Source: JBARDN01 sp963755705 (GTDB taxonomy: Bacteria; Desulfobacterota; Binatia; Binatales; Binataceae). Taken from it: a DNA stretch of 64,000 nucleotides. Numbering within the stretch: position 1 is the stretch's first letter; every line of letters begins with the position of its first letter. The translations under genes were made by a program, and so were the position numbers. Positions 63,669 to 64,000 of the stretch are shown here, in pieces. The notes below the pieces were generated by a model, which saw nothing but the letters and a program-made list of their open reading frames with translations, had not been told where the DNA came from and ran no database searches. Where the stretch lies: assembly GCA_963755705.1 (NCBI GenBank), contig CAVWKW010000005.1, positions 1 through 64,000 on the forward strand, read 5' to 3'.

Positions 63669-64000
63669 TTAATCGGCAAGTCTGGGTACTCCAAGTCGGT
63701 CGTAGTAGCGGGCAGTGAGGCCGGCGTGGACCGACATGGCGGCCCGATGCCACCAGCGTCGGTTAACCGCCGCGGCTTGCGCCGCGACCGCGTCCGACAG
63801 TCCGAGGCGGCGCATCTCGGTATAGATCTTCGAGCCGCGCTTCCACTGCTTGAGTTGCAGCGCCCGCAGCCGGTGGCGGAGCCATTTGTCGTAGTCAGCG
63901 AAGGTCTTGGGCGTGTCCGCCAGTTGGAAGTATTGCTTCCATCCCGGCAGATACTTCCTCAGTTCCGCGACTACGCTTCTCATGCTCCGTCCGCCGCTGC
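63669..64000 (-). CDS. ltrA: Group II intron reverse transcriptase/maturase, C-terminal part (runs off the window)
   Basis: The last 110 or so residues of an intron-encoded protein. RSVVAELRKYLPGWKQYFQ followed by KWLRHRLRALQLKQWKRG is the maturase X/GIIM domain, and the end RYYDRLGVPRLAD is typical. The reading frame is still open at the window edge, so the reverse transcriptase domain lies beyond 64000. It lies 156 bp past the tetR start, on the same strand. Confidence 0.9.
   Translation of the reverse strand, partial: SGGRSMRSVVAELRKYLPGWKQYFQLADTPKTFADYDKWLRHRLRALQLKQWKRGSKIYTEMRRLGLSDAVAAQAAAVNRRWWHRAAMSVHAGLTARYYDRLGVPRLAD

Overview
The window is high-GC bacterial chromosome with dense genes and short intergenic gaps. 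The gene mix (paired Amidohydro_2 enzymes, LLM flavin oxidoreductase, MaoC, CoA-ester lyase, Rieske dioxygenase, EthD and VOC proteins, several SDRs) looks like an uncultured soil lineage such as Binatota or a deltaproteobacterial or Rokubacteria relative. That placement is a low-confidence inference from gene content; no rRNA or ribosomal protein gene is present.

1-26713: a 26.7 kb genomic island integrated in the 3' end of a tRNA-Thr(CGT) gene and bounded by 48-bp direct repeats (6-53 and 26666-26713). From the left it carries a tyrosine integrase whose stop lies inside the tRNA, an AlpA/Xis-like protein, an ImmA/XRE pair, and a mobilisation operon on the minus strand (small relaxosome-type genes, a TrwB-like coupling protein, a MobF/TrwC relaxase). 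No type IV secretion genes are present, so the element was mobilisable rather than self-transmissible. The operon is now damaged: an IS21-family element (6484-9050, 7-bp target duplication) splits trwB, one upstream small gene is frameshifted and another has lost its start.

10571-24456: a type I-G (formerly I-U) CRISPR-Cas system: cas3, csb3/cas8, csb1/cas7, csb2/cas5-6, cas2, a cas4-cas1 fusion, then an array of 72 identical 36-bp repeats. The cas3 helicase and HD parts are in one frame but separated by a single TGA. Three boxes starting exactly 30 bp apart lie in front of cas3. The locus sits between a beheaded mobilisation operon and a beheaded tyrosine recombinase, so it probably arrived as cargo. 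The right end of the island holds an IS21 remnant, a RelE/ParE-type toxin-antitoxin pair and TGTGCCC iterons.

26.7-38.6 kb: a minus-strand oxidoreductase operon (CmcJ-like, two SDRs, VOC protein, a decayed SDR/enoyl-CoA hydratase chimera, deazaflavin-type nitroreductase) and an EmrAB-type efflux operon. Each has the same palindrome before its first gene, probably bound by the MarR regulator at 34.8 kb; the two leaders look duplicated. A hemerythrin-like gene diverges from the pump, and a katG-fur pair for peroxide defence follows.

38.8-53.3 kb: a secreted M28 peptidase with a likely ATT start, EthD and SnoaL-like proteins with gene-fragment scars between them, a zinc-ribbon/cyclase/AAA/TPR signalling protein, an acetoacetate-decarboxylase-like protein and an FAD oxidoreductase whose C-terminus has been replaced by an IS256-family insertion (50902-52273, 9-bp duplication), and a DUF72 protein.

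53.4-63.5 kb: a plus-strand catabolic cluster: aldo/keto reductase, two amidohydrolases, acyl-CoA dehydrogenase, LLM oxidoreductase, MaoC, CoA-ester lyase and Rieske dioxygenase alpha and beta subunits, ending at a convergent TetR gene. A 17-bp palindrome before the Rieske genes is closely matched in the tetR promoter. The 3' end of a group II intron runs off the right edge.
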